The notes: generated by a model from the letters alone, not told the origin. Numbered from the stretch's first letter, positions 15,052 through 22,383 are shown. The stretch: DNA of 22,383 nucleotides from UBA9676 sp036005525 (GCA_036005525.1 DASYQM010000349.1:1-22383), one strand, 5' to 3'. Program-made: numbers and translations.

Positions 15052-15763
15052 ATGCTGCGCAGGCTGATCGTCGTCACCGTCCTTGCCACAGGCATGAGCA
15101 TCGCCGCCGCCGTGGCACTGGCTACGCCGGCGCTGGCTAAGGGACCGTCGCAAGCGAGAATCACCGGGCCCCGGGCTGGTTCACGCGATCGTCGTCTCCG
15201 GCGGCGGCGAACCAGGAGAGCCGGGCAAGCTCGCCAGCCTTGCTGAGCAAACCAGCCTGTTCAACGTCATGTTCGGTGCCAACGGCGGCGTGCCAGCACC
15301 GGCCCGGCTGCGCACCCCGCCGAAGGCATCCCTCGGCCCGCAGTACACGGTGATCTACACAGTGCCCGGCGTCACCCCGCAGCCAGGCCAGCAGTTCGGG
15401 CGGATTCGCCAGAACGTCTACCCGCACGCGGTCGGCGGGCCGGTCATCTACACGCCACCAGGCCAGCGCGGTTTCGGACAGCCACTCCAGGCCGCCGGAT
15501 GGCTTCGGGGCAGTCCCCAGCTGGCCCGCACCCTCGCCCAGCTTGGCGTTCCACCGGGCGTGCAGGCGGTGTTGCAGACCCACCTTCCCGTTGCCGCACA
15601 TCCCGTAGCAGCGCATCAATCGGGCCCACCTACCCACGGCTGGCTCATCGGGTCAGCTGCGGCCGTCGCGGCCGCGGTGCTCGCCGGCACCGCGCTGTGG
15701 CTGCGTCACCGCAGGCCGGCCACCGTGCGTGACAGCGAATCCAGGACCGGCGGGCCGGCCTGA
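15052..15763 (+). CDS. Exported protein with C-terminal membrane anchor, split by a frameshift
   Basis: The ATG at 15052 follows GGAAGGAG and starts a clear signal peptide: MLRRLIVVTVLATG, then hydrophobic residues to ATPALAKG, with cleavage likely after ALA (about residue 29). The frame is lost after ARITGP at the C run 15169-15172. In the other frame the protein continues GLVHAIVVSGGGEPGEPG, LASLAEQTSLFNVMFGANGG, YTVIYTVPGVTPQPGQQFG, VGGPVIYTPPGQRGFGQPL, and ends with a membrane segment WLIGSAAAVAAAVLAGTALWL and a basic tail. One extra C restores everything: about 236 residues in all. The 79-base gap from the sensor gene and same strand suggest a sigma-sensor-exported protein unit. It has no family I know by name. 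Confidence 0.8.
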
Positions 15764-15864
15764 CCGGAGCGGGGCACCGGTGTCGTCATCCCTGGCCGCT
15801 GACGAGCCGACTCACCAGTCGCACGGAATCAGCGATATGCACACCAAGTCGTCCGTAGCGCCGG

Positions 15865-16206
15865 TCAGTAGTCGATCAATTCACGCACCTCGACCAGACC
15901 GTAAGTGGGCAGCCGATTCGCCCACTCGACGGCTGCGTCGATGTTGTCGCACTCCATCAGGTAAAACGCTTGGATCTGGCGCGTGCCCGCCGCGAAGGGT
16001 CGTCGTTCGACCGCGCCAGGAAGGACATGGCCGTCGATCTCAGTGCGCACGAGACGAGCCGCGGCCGCGGCCGGTTGCAGAGCCCCGTTGGCCACGAATG
16101 CACCCGCCGCCTTGACTTGCTCGTCGAAGTCGGCCCAGGCCTGGAAGTCTTCCTGGCCGCCACTCGCGGCATCTGCGTCCGCCCACATGAGCATCAGATA
16201 CTTCAT
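15865..16206 (-). CDS. YciI family protein (DGPF type)
   Basis: A 113-residue YciI-related protein: MKYLMLMWADADA at the N-terminus, FQAWADFDEQVKAAGAFVANGAL, and the C-terminal FYLMECDNIDAAVEWANRLPTYGLVEVREL are all characteristic. The usual TDGPF loop is replaced by RRPFAAG. YciI proteins have a ferredoxin-like fold and in actinomycetes often accompany sigma-factor genes of the SigJ/ECF41 type, but no such neighbour is adjacent and its role is not established. The ATG at 16204-16206 has no strong ribosome binding site. It converges on the exported protein gene and diverges from the antiporter. Confidence 0.88.
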   Translation of the reverse strand: MKYLMLMWADADAASGGQEDFQAWADFDEQVKAAGAFVANGALQPAAAAARLVRTEIDGHVLPGAVERRPFAAGTRQIQAFYLMECDNIDAAVEWANRLPTYGLVEVRELIDY

Positions 16207-16448
16207 CTCGGCAATGTAGCCCGGCTATCTCAGCCCGCTTCAGGCGGCGAGCGCAGCCAATGTCACGAGCAGCTGCCGCAAGCTGCCAGCCTCAGCCTGA
16301 GGAATCGCAGCCCGCGCAAGGCCGGATGCGCGGATCGTTCCCGGCGCCGGGGAGGCGTCTGCCGGGCTCTCGGTAGAGTGGCTTGCGGCGCGCCGGGAAG
16401 TCTGGTCGGCAAACGGCTCCTCGAAACCGGAGAGGCGGTGCCGGCGGC

Positions 16449-18031
16449 GTGCGCACTATTGAGATCGTCGTGCTGCTGGTCGCGCTGGCGACGGTGGTGG
16501 CGGCGTTCGCCAGACGGTTGCGGGTTCCCGCCCCTTCCCTGCTGGTGGCCGTCGGTCTGGCGGTGGGCCTGCTGCCCGGTGCACCGATTGTTCAGGTGCC
16601 GCCTGCAGTGGTCAGCCTGGTGGTGCTGCCGCCGTTGCTGTATGCGGCCAGCGAGGAACTGCCATGGCGCGACCTGCGCGCGGTATGGCGCCCAGTGGCG
16701 GTGCTAGCGCTAGGCCTGGTGCTGGCCTCAGCGGCCGCAGTAGCCGCCGTGGCCGGGGCTGTGGCATCGCTGTCGGCGAGCATGGCGTTCGTACTGGGCG
16801 CGGTCTTGGCCAGCACCGATCCGGTCGCGGTCAGCGCGCTGGCGCGGCGGCTTTTCCTGCCTGCCCGGGTGCAGGCGCTGGTGCAGGCCGAGAGCCTGTT
16901 CAATGACGGCACGAGCCTGGTGCTGTTCCAGATCGCGGTCTCCCTGGCGGTGGGCAGCACAGGTTCAATGACAGCGACGGGAGCCCTGTTGCACGGCGTG
17001 GGCCAGTTCGTCGTTCTGGCGGGCGGGGGAGCGCTGGCCGGTGCCGTGGTTGCGGCCGGGGTGATCATGGTGCGCCGGCGGATCACCGACCCGGTGCTAG
17101 AGACGGTAACGGCCCTGATCACCCCTTATGTCGCGTATCTGCTCGGCGAGGTGCTTCACGTCTCGGGTGTGACCGCGGTGATCGTGGCCGGGTTGGTGAT
17201 CGGCGCCAGGCGTTCGGCGATCACCACCGCGCAGACCCGGCTGCAGCTGCACTCGGTATACCAGACCGTCATCTTCCTCCTGGAAAGCGTCGTCTTCGCC
17301 CTCATCGGGCTGGAGCTGCCGATGCTGGTCCGCGAGCTGGGCCGCACTGGGCGGTGGCCGCTGGCGGCGCTGGCCGTGACCGGGACCCTGATCGCCACCC
17401 GGGTGGCGTGGGTCTTCCCGGTCTTCACCTTCTCCCAGCGGCGCCGCGGCAAGCGCCGTCTGTCCTGGCCGGTGCCAGCTGTGGTCTCGTGGGCAGGCAC
17501 CCGCGGGGTGGTGCCGCTGGCCGCCGCCCTGTCCATCCCCCTCAATACTGCGAGCGGGGCCGCGCTGCCGCAGCGGGATCTGGTGCTGGTGCTGGCCGCC
17601 GCGGCGATCGTGATCTCGCTCATCGTGCAGGGCTTCACCCTGGAACCGCTAGCCCGCCTCGCCGGATTCGGCCGGCCGCCGCCGCCGACCCTCGGCACGA
17701 GGAGACCATCGCCCGGCTCCACATGGCCGAAGCAGGCCTGGCCCGGCTGGACGAGCTGGCCGACAGCGGCGCCGCCCCCGACGAGGTGATCGACCGGCTC
17801 CGCACTACCCTGCAGGCCCGCATCGGCGACACTCGCGCCCGCATGGACCAAGGCCCAGAAACCGAGCCTGGAGCCCTAACTGAGCGGGAGCTAAGGAGCG
17901 AACTCATCGCCGCAGAGAACGCCGAGCTGTCCCGCCTCTTCGACGCCGGCACCATCAGTGCGGCCACCCGCCGGCGGCTGCAGCGCGGCCTGGACCTGGA
18001 AACCGCCCGGCTCACAGAAGGGCAGCATTAA
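16449..18031 (+). CDS. CPA1 Na+/H+ antiporter, frameshifted before its C-terminal tail
   Basis: A cation/proton antiporter of the CPA1/NhaP type with about 12 membrane segments. Diagnostic motifs are AVLASTDPVAVSAL (ion-binding segment), AESLFNDGTSLVLF (with the conserved N-D pair), SVVFALIGLELP and WAGTRGVVPLAAALSIP. The GTG at 16449 is the best start. At the CCG run 17671-17688 the frame leaves the family sequence and ends at 17789. The other frame continues DPRHEETIARLHMAEAGLAR, LDELADSGAAPDEVIDRL and LIAAENAELSRLFDAGTISAATRRRLQRGL to a stop at 18029-18031, which is the standard helical tail of actinobacterial CPA1 proteins. One base is missing; the restored protein has about 527 residues. 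It would exchange Na+ (or K+) for H+ across the cytoplasmic membrane. Confidence 0.9.
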
Positions 18032-18278
18032 GCGCAGAGGTACGGGTTCTGCGTTACCGCCGTTCGGCACGGCCGACATCATGCGCGGTCGAACCAACGA
18101 GACCATAACTGGGTGATATGCATGCGCTCACCAGCGCGATCGCCCTATCGGTTCGCCGCGCCGAGTCGGGCGATCTGGCGTCACGCTGCGGGGGGATCAG
18201 ATCGCGAACCGTGACTGGCACTGGTCTGCACCTGACGCGCAAGTGCTCCGCTCCGTGTGGTAGCCGGCGAGCGACCGG

Positions 18279-18608
18279 TCAGGCGAGTACCCACAGCTCG
18301 GTGAATGGCGGGGTGATGTGCCAGATCGTCTCCAGGTCGGCCGGCAGGGAAGCCAGGTCGCCGGGCTTGAGCCTGAGCGCCGGGCCGCCGGCGATCTCGA
18401 TGGTCACCTCGCCCTCCAGCACGTGGATCGTCTCGCGCTGGGACGGCGTCCACGGGCTTGGGCCCTCGACCGTGGTGAACCGGGTCAGGCCGGCTCACAC
18501 CCCGTCGGCGTGGATGAGCTCGTGCATCTCGCTGCCGGGAACCTCCGGATCAGGCTCCCACTCCTCGGTCCCCACGTTCGAGCAGAACACACCAGGATGC
18601 GGCTCCAT
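18279..18608 (-). pseudogene. Cupin-domain protein interrupted by an in-frame TGA
   Basis: From the ATG at 18606-18608, preceded by GGAGGG, the frame reads MEPHPGVFCSNV, EEWEPDPEVPGSEMHEL, IHADGV and then TGA at 18495-18497 (codon 38). Without any frame change it continues AGLTRFTTVEGPSPWTPSQR, ETIHVLEGEVTIEIAGGPAL, RLKPGDLASLPADLETIWHI and ends TELWVLA-TGA at 18279-18281. This is one complete 109-residue cupin with motif 1 ETIHVLEGEVTIEI and motif 2 ending in WHI. Third positions stay G/C rich on both sides, so the stop is recent or a base error. TGA could come from TGG, CGA or GGA by one change. Selenocysteine is unlikely: no SECIS-like stem-loop was recognised and cupins of this type do not use it. 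Confidence 0.75.
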
Positions 18609-19129
18609 CACTACCCTCCTGCCTGCCAGTGCCGGGCGGGTTCGATTATCGCGCCGAGGCCTGTGGCCCGTCCGCGGCCACACCACGCCGAAGGCCGCCG
18701 GCCCAAACCCCGACCGGACCGAATCAGCCAGATCGGCGCACACCAGATCGGAGAACTGATCACGCCCAGTGACTGGCATCCGTCCGCGGCCGCTGCGCAA
18801 GTATCCGTCGTTAGGGACGGCTGAGGCCGGTCCTTTGTGCCCGTCAACTGACGCACAGAGCGGGACGATCTGCATGTGGCTGCTCTGCCCGCCGTGTCGG
18901 ACCACGCCAGCGCAGCAAAGTCGGCTGCCATGTACTGGCCTTGCCGTGGGATGACATCATGCCTGTTCAGGTGGTCTTCGCCACTCGGGTCGTAGATCCC
19001 GGCGGCAGCCAGTGCCTGGTGCTGTGAGGGCGTCTAATACTGATGATGTTGCACGGTCCCGGCGGCCGTTCGGCCGGGCATTGCATGGCCACGGCCTCAC
19101 CAGCCGGCATGGGTTAGGGAGGTGCCGAG
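18609..19129. other. Gene-free stretch between divergent cupin and SDR genes
   Basis: No convincing gene. On the minus strand a frame just upstream of the cupin start contains RDQFSDLVCADLADSV, which looks faintly like a protein fragment, but it has no start signal and no family I can name. A 22-residue plus-strand frame at 18959-19027 has no ribosome binding site. Minor repeats are CGTCCGCGGCC at 18669-18679 and 18781-18791, and CCAGATCGG twice near 18728-18750. The ribosome binding site of the SDR gene, GGGAGG, lies at its right end. Confidence 0.5.
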
Positions 19130-19861
19130 GTGACACATCAGGCGCGGCGCGAGGGAAGAGCCCTCGCCGGCGGCGGTCCTGGCGGCCCGCTCACCGGGCG
19201 GGTCGCGGTCTTGACGGGGGCAGCCGGTGGCCTGGGCAGCACAACCGTGCAGGCGCTGCGCCGCGCCGGCGCCACGGTTGTGCCGGTGGACGTGCACGGC
19301 GATGACTGCCTGATCGCCGACGTGTCGACGGCCGAGGGCAACCGGGCGATGGTCGAGGCGGCGCTGGAGCGGCACGGCCGGCTCGACATTCTGGTCTTGA
19401 ACGCCGGAGCGCAGGCGATGAACCCGATCGCCACCTACTCCGAAGCCGACTGGGACCGGCTGATGAACCTCATGGTCAAGGGCCCGTTCCTGGCGATGAA
19501 GTTCGCCTGGCCGCACCTGACCCGCCAGCCGGGCGGCCGGATCATCGTGACCGCATCCACGGTCAGCCTGCAGGGCGCGCCGTACAAGGCGGCATACGTC
19601 GCGGCCAAGCATGCCGTGCTGGGCCTGGTGAAGGTGGCCGCCCTCGAAGGCGCCGCAGCGGGCCTGACCGCCAATGCCGTCGCCCCCGGATGGATGCACA
19701 CGCCGCTCGCCGACGGCCAGATCCGCGACCACATGCGCCTGCGCGGGATGAGCCGGGACGAAGTCATCGCCAGCATGGTGGCCGAACAGCCTGCCGTTCA
19801 CCGAACTGTCCAACGGGTTCGCCTCCTGCGAGCAGCCTATGGGGGAATTGTCAAATGCTGA
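19130..19861 (+). CDS. Short-chain dehydrogenase/reductase, C-terminus lost at the IS110 junction
   Basis: A classical SDR: TGAAGGLG cofactor motif (residues 29-36), NAG (91-93), Ser143 in VTASTVS, and YVAAK with Tyr156 and Lys160, followed by ANAVAPGWMHTPLAD. Asp54 after the second strand suggests NAD+ preference. It resembles the 3-hydroxybutyrate-dehydrogenase-like group, whose members continue after 'EQP' with KRFxExxEVAxLxxFLxSD and a VDGG end. Here family sequence is normal to MVAEQPA (residue 222, base 19795); then a frame change gives FTELSN in the next frame, and after about 19814 nothing fits. About 35 to 40 C-terminal residues, including part of the substrate loop and dimer strand, are missing, so it is probably inactive. 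The GTG at 19130 follows GGGAGG. Confidence 0.85.
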   Translation: MTHQARREGRALAGGGPGGPLTGRVAVLTGAAGGLGSTTVQALRRAGATVVPVDVHGDDCLIADVSTAEGNRAMVEAALERHGRLDILVLNAGAQAMNPIATYSEADWDRLMNLMVKGPFLAMKFAWPHLTRQPGGRIIVTASTVSLQGAPYKAAYVAAKHAVLGLVKVAALEGAAAGLTANAVAPGWMHTPLADGQIRDHMRLRGMSRDEVIASMVAEQPAVHRTVQRVRLLRAAYGGIVKC

Positions 19862-21700
19862 GTTGGGTCGGGCAGAGGCGTGCGTGATCGGCCTGGCGGC
19901 ATCTGTGTCGCCGGGTTGTGGTCCATGGTGGGTGGTGCCTGGTGACTGGGAGGGGGTTGGCCCCAGGTGCCGCCCTGCGCTCGACCTAACGCTCAACCGG
20001 GTTTGTCCCAACAGCCCTCATCCGAGCTTGTGCAGGGCGGGCGGGGGCGCCCAGGCTCGCAGACGGGTTCTGCCCATGGAAAACGGCCGGGTTCCGCCCC
20101 GCGCCCGCGGTCACCAGGATGACATCAGGCGGCGGGCATCACCACCGTGATCTCGGCGGGGGCGGCGGCGCCGGAGGCGATCGCCGCGTCCCAGGGAACG
20201 CGGCGGGTGACCACCACGTGCAGCTGGCGTAGCAGCGCGGCGGCGAGGGCGGCGTGGGCCTGGCCGCTGGTGAGCCGGTTGGCATCACGGGTGGTCAGCT
20301 GGCCATGCCGGGCGGCGTAGACCTGGTTGCTGCGCAGCGCGCCCCAGATCGCCCGCCACGCTGCGGTGCGCAGCCCGGGGCGGCCGCGCCCGGACTGGCG
20401 GGTCTTCCCGCGGTACTTGCCGGACTCGTTGGCCTGCGGTGCCAGCCCGGCGTGCTTGACCCACGCCCGCGGGGTGTCGTAACGCGCCGGGTCGCCGGTC
20501 TGGGCGAGAATCACCGCCGCGCCCACCGCCGACAGCCCTGGGATGGTCGTCACCAGGCTGGTCAGGCCCAGTCCATCAAGCACGCCGAGCATCCGTGCCT
20601 CGATATCAGCCAGGGCAGCCAGCGTGCTCATCCAGTCCTGGTAAGCGAACGCGGCCCGCTCGGTGATGGCGTCCCGTTCAGCAGCGATCCCGCTGGGGTT
20701 AACCGCAGCGGCGTGGACCGCCACGGCGATCCGGCGCCAGACCTTCTTGCCGCCCAGCGCCACCAGCTGCTCCCGCAGCGCGGCCAGGAACTCCTGCTCG
20801 CTCATCGCCGCGATGACCACCGGGTCCACCGACACGGCCAGCGCCGCCCGCCAGGTCAGCGACTCCAGCGGATCGGCGGCAGCCTCCAGCACGGTCGGCC
20901 ATCCGCACTCCAGCAGGTCGCGCACCTGCCCGCGGGCAGCGACACAGCGCTCCACCAGGCTTTCCCGCCGGGCGCCCAGGTGACGCAGCCGCGCCCACGG
21001 GCCCTCTGGCAGGTAGGGCACATAGCAGCGCAGCTCCGCCGCCAGCCGCGCGATGATCACCGCGTCACCGAAGTCGGACCGGCTGCGGGTAAAGTCCTCT
21101 CCTTCCCGGGCCCGGCGCACCAGCAGCGGCTGCACGCACACCGCCGGGATCCTCCCGGCGCGGGCGGTCACCACCAGCGGTTTCCACCGGTGCCCCGTCG
21201 GTTCACACGCCAGCACCAGCCCCGCGAACCCCGCCTTCCTCGCCACCGGCTCGGCCCAGGCCAAGATCTCGCTGACGCACCACGCCGACCCGGTGAACAT
21301 CCGCCGGGCCAGCACCACCGAATCATGATCACAAACCACAGCGGCCTGCCGCTGCGAGGCCAGATCCACGGCCACAATCGCCCGGTCCTTACCTACCAGC
21401 TCACGCAGTGCCTTCAGCTTCGCGTTCCTGCGGGCTACCCCCCGGCTAGCTGGACGCTTACCCCGGCCCACGGCATCCTCCCCGGTCTCGGGTCGGGAAA
21501 CGGCAACCCACACCCTGCCGAGGGGGATGTCGCTACCTCAACCGCTCTACCGGGAGTTATTAGGAGGACGGGTCAAAGCAGGATGTCATGCGTCAAGGAG
21601 TTGGCAGGGTTTGATCTTGATGCAGGTGGGCTCAGCTGGCCGAGCTCGAGCCGCCGTGCATGTACGTTTAGCCATCGGCTAGCGGGATTTTCAGCGTTCC
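19815..21700 (-). mobile_element. IS110-family insertion element, borders uncertain
   Basis: The element is defined by its transposase (20125-21471). On the left the SDR homology stops at about 19814, so one end probably lies there; about 300 bases lie between that point and the transposase stop. The right end is not fixed: the lost SDR C-terminus does not reappear, and about 370 gene-free bases follow the transposase start. IS110 elements have no classical terminal inverted repeats and give little or no target duplication, so the ends cannot be set by eye. Comparison with another genomic copy would fix them. Confidence 0.6.
20125..21471 (-). CDS. IS110-family transposase (DEDD recombinase)
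   Basis: A 448-residue protein with the two domains of IS110 transposases. The N-terminal RuvC-like domain shows Asp36 (AIVAVDLASQ), Glu90 (LVLACEPTGHRW), and Asp133/Asp136 (RSDFGDAVIIARL), i.e. the DEDD set. The C-terminal domain shows IPGLSAVGAAVILAQTGDP, WVKHAGLAPQANESGKYRG and KTRQSGRGRPGLRTAAWRAI with the probable catalytic Ser360. I start at the GTG at 21469-21471, preceded by GGGGAGG; a GTG at 21513 adds 14 residues and has no such site. IS110 enzymes act with a structured non-coding RNA from the element (bridge RNA) that pairs with target and donor. All key residues and the full length are present, so it may be active. Confidence 0.92.
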   Translation of the reverse strand: MGRGKRPASRGVARRNAKLKALRELVGKDRAIVAVDLASQRQAAVVCDHDSVVLARRMFTGSAWCVSEILAWAEPVARKAGFAGLVLACEPTGHRWKPLVVTARAGRIPAVCVQPLLVRRAREGEDFTRSRSDFGDAVIIARLAAELRCYVPYLPEGPWARLRHLGARRESLVERCVAARGQVRDLLECGWPTVLEAAADPLESLTWRAALAVSVDPVVIAAMSEQEFLAALREQLVALGGKKVWRRIAVAVHAAAVNPSGIAAERDAITERAAFAYQDWMSTLAALADIEARMLGVLDGLGLTSLVTTIPGLSAVGAAVILAQTGDPARYDTPRAWVKHAGLAPQANESGKYRGKTRQSGRGRPGLRTAAWRAIWGALRSNQVYAARHGQLTTRDANRLTSGQAHAALAAALLRQLHVVVTRRVPWDAAIASGAAAPAEITVVMPAA

Positions 21701-21844
21701 GATGAGTTTCGGCCCCGGCAGTTGTCCATCTCTGAGAGCCAACCCCAGTCGCGTACGTTCGACGCGATGCATACGACCGGCGGACGCGTAGCTTGTGCGG
21801 CCGTCCCCGCGCCACCGGTCTACGACGCTGCCCTGGAGGTCACG
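21472..21844. other. Gene-free stretch upstream of the transposase
   Basis: No gene can be supported. In IS110-group elements the region 5' of the transposase holds the left end and the guide RNA, so part of this stretch may be transcribed as a bridge RNA on the minus strand. A minus-strand frame ending near 21678 (LALRDGQLPGPKLIGTLKI followed by PLADG) looks protein-like but has mediocre third-position bias and no start signal; it may be a remnant. The right part must hold the promoter for the small ORF and hydrolase that follow. Confidence 0.45.
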
Positions 21845-21907
21845 ATGTGTCCGATGGTCCACTCGTTCCGGACGTCCGGCGACGTCGCCGCGACGGGGGA
21901 GGCGTGA
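21845..21907 (+). CDS. 20-codon upstream ORF overlapping the hydrolase start
   Basis: ATG at 21845 after CTGGAGGTCACG, then MCPMVHSFRTSGDVAATGEA and TGA at 21905-21907, which shares one base with the hydrolase ATG (TGATG). A good ribosome binding site and the tight overlap suggest that it is translated and couples hydrolase translation. It could be a leader peptide or the tail of a lost gene. No known family. Confidence 0.4.
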   Translation: MCPMVHSFRTSGDVAATGEA

Positions 21908-22383
21908 TGACGACGGTCGAGGCGAACGGCGTCATGCTCGGGGTCGAGCACTTCGGCGCCGCGGCGGCGCCGCTCGTTCTGCTCACGGGCGGCACGACCA
22001 TGCTCTCTTGGTCCGACACGCTCTGCGAGGCGCTCGCGCGCGGTGGGCGCCACGTCGTGCGGTACGACCTGCGCGATTCCGGCGCGTCGACCACCGTCGA
22101 TCCCCAGGCTCCGGCGTACACCCTGCGCGATCTTGCAGCCGACGCCGCGGCGCTCGCCCGGGACCTCGACGACCGGCCGGCGCACCTGGCGGGCATCGGC
22201 GTCGGCGGGATGGTCGCCCAGATCGCCGCGCTCGACCACCCGGACGCGTTCTCGGCGGTCACCCTCGTCGGAACGCGGCCTGTGGCTCCGGGCCCGGTCG
22301 ACGATGACCTGCCTGACCATGACACGGCGACGATGGACCGGCTGTTCTCGCGCTCGATGCCCGACTGGTCCGACCGCGCCGCG
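21907..22383 (+). CDS. Alpha/beta hydrolase, partial, with atypical nucleophile elbow
   Basis: The first 159 residues of an alpha/beta hydrolase run off the right edge. APLVLLTGGTTMLSWSDTLC is the oxyanion-region strand, HVVRYDLRDSGASTTVD the conserved D-x-R-x-x-G-x-S segment, and AGIGVGGMVAQIAALDHPD the nucleophile elbow. In relatives the elbow reads G-A-S-M-G-G; here the serine position is glycine (G-I-G-V-G-G), so the usual nucleophile is missing. The ATG follows GGGGGAGG. It may be a catalytically dead homologue, a protein of non-hydrolytic function, or carry a base change (GGC for AGC is one base). Its codon choice (GCG and CTC favoured) differs from genes left of the IS element, where GCC and CTG dominate. 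The acid and histidine lie beyond the window. Confidence 0.85.
   Translation, partial: MTTVEANGVMLGVEHFGAAAAPLVLLTGGTTMLSWSDTLCEALARGGRHVVRYDLRDSGASTTVDPQAPAYTLRDLAADAAALARDLDDRPAHLAGIGVGGMVAQIAALDHPDAFSAVTLVGTRPVAPGPVDDDLPDHDTATMDRLFSRSMPDWSDRAA

Noticed and set aside
13884..15164. 426-residue minus-strand open frame
   Set aside because: It is antisense to the ECF sigma factor and its membrane partner and has no recognisable domain.
18495..18497. Selenocysteine codon in the cupin
   Set aside because: No SECIS-like stem-loop was recognised just downstream, and this position in small cupins is not a redox-active site.
18959..19027. 22-residue plus-strand frame MPVQVVFATRVVDPGGSQCL...
   Set aside because: No ribosome binding site and no family match; kept only as a remark in the gap entry.
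20254..21705. 483-residue plus-strand open frame
   Set aside because: It lies antisense to the IS110 transposase, is rich in Gln, His, Arg and Pro, and has no family resemblance; it is a shadow frame of GC-rich coding DNA.
1..22383. CRISPR array, tRNA or rRNA genes
   Set aside because: No regularly spaced repeats and no recognisable tRNA or rRNA sequence were found on either strand by reading.

Overview
The window is about 22.4 kb of very GC-rich DNA with strong G/C preference at third codon positions, frequent GTG starts and families typical of Actinomycetota (SigE-family sigma factor with a membrane partner, DUF1707, YciI/DGPF, actinobacterial CPA1 antiporter with a long soluble tail, IS110-type transposase). 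I read it as an actinomycete chromosome, but cannot go below class. It looks like an accessory, metabolic-housekeeping type region of short one- to three-gene units rather than one long operon.

Left part (1-6.7 kb): the last codons of a cut-off gene; a VOC/glyoxalase-like protein (-); an alpha/beta hydrolase whose last 14 codons are out of frame; a ParB-like nuclease-domain remnant (-); a YjbR/MmcQ protein (-); a cupin-MarR operon (+) with a clear operator, a perfect 14-bp inverted repeat plus a downstream half-site, sitting on the promoter; a second alpha/beta hydrolase; a metallo-beta-lactamase-fold hydrolase (-); and a GcvT-fold protein that resembles DMSP demethylase DmdA (-).

Middle part (6.7-16.2 kb): a SigE-family sigma factor overlapping a membrane-anchored partner (-); an NmrA-like NAD(P)-binding protein (-); an unrecognised 286-aa protein; an alpha/beta hydrolase followed closely by a solitary PIN-domain protein; a DUF1707 membrane protein; then a second module of ECF sigma factor, membrane-anchored partner and a signal-peptide protein with a C-terminal membrane anchor (the last split by a frameshift); and a YciI protein.

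Right part (16.4-22.4 kb): a CPA1 Na+/H+ antiporter with a frameshift before its C-terminal tail; a cupin gene (-) with an in-frame TGA; a short-chain dehydrogenase that loses its C-terminus where an IS110-family element begins; the IS110 transposase (-); and the start of an alpha/beta hydrolase that lacks the usual nucleophile serine and has a tiny overlapping upstream ORF.

The most striking global feature is the number of single-base reading-frame breaks in genes that otherwise look well preserved (near 1524, 13640, 15170, 17680, 19795, plus the TGA at 18495). Most lie in C or CCG runs, so either the assembly has indel errors or this stretch is decaying around a mobile element. The most promising biology is the MarR operator/promoter architecture, the three-gene sigma module, the orphan PIN protein and the possible guide RNA of the IS110 element. 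I found no CRISPR array, tRNA or rRNA, and no clear multi-gene defence or biosynthetic system.
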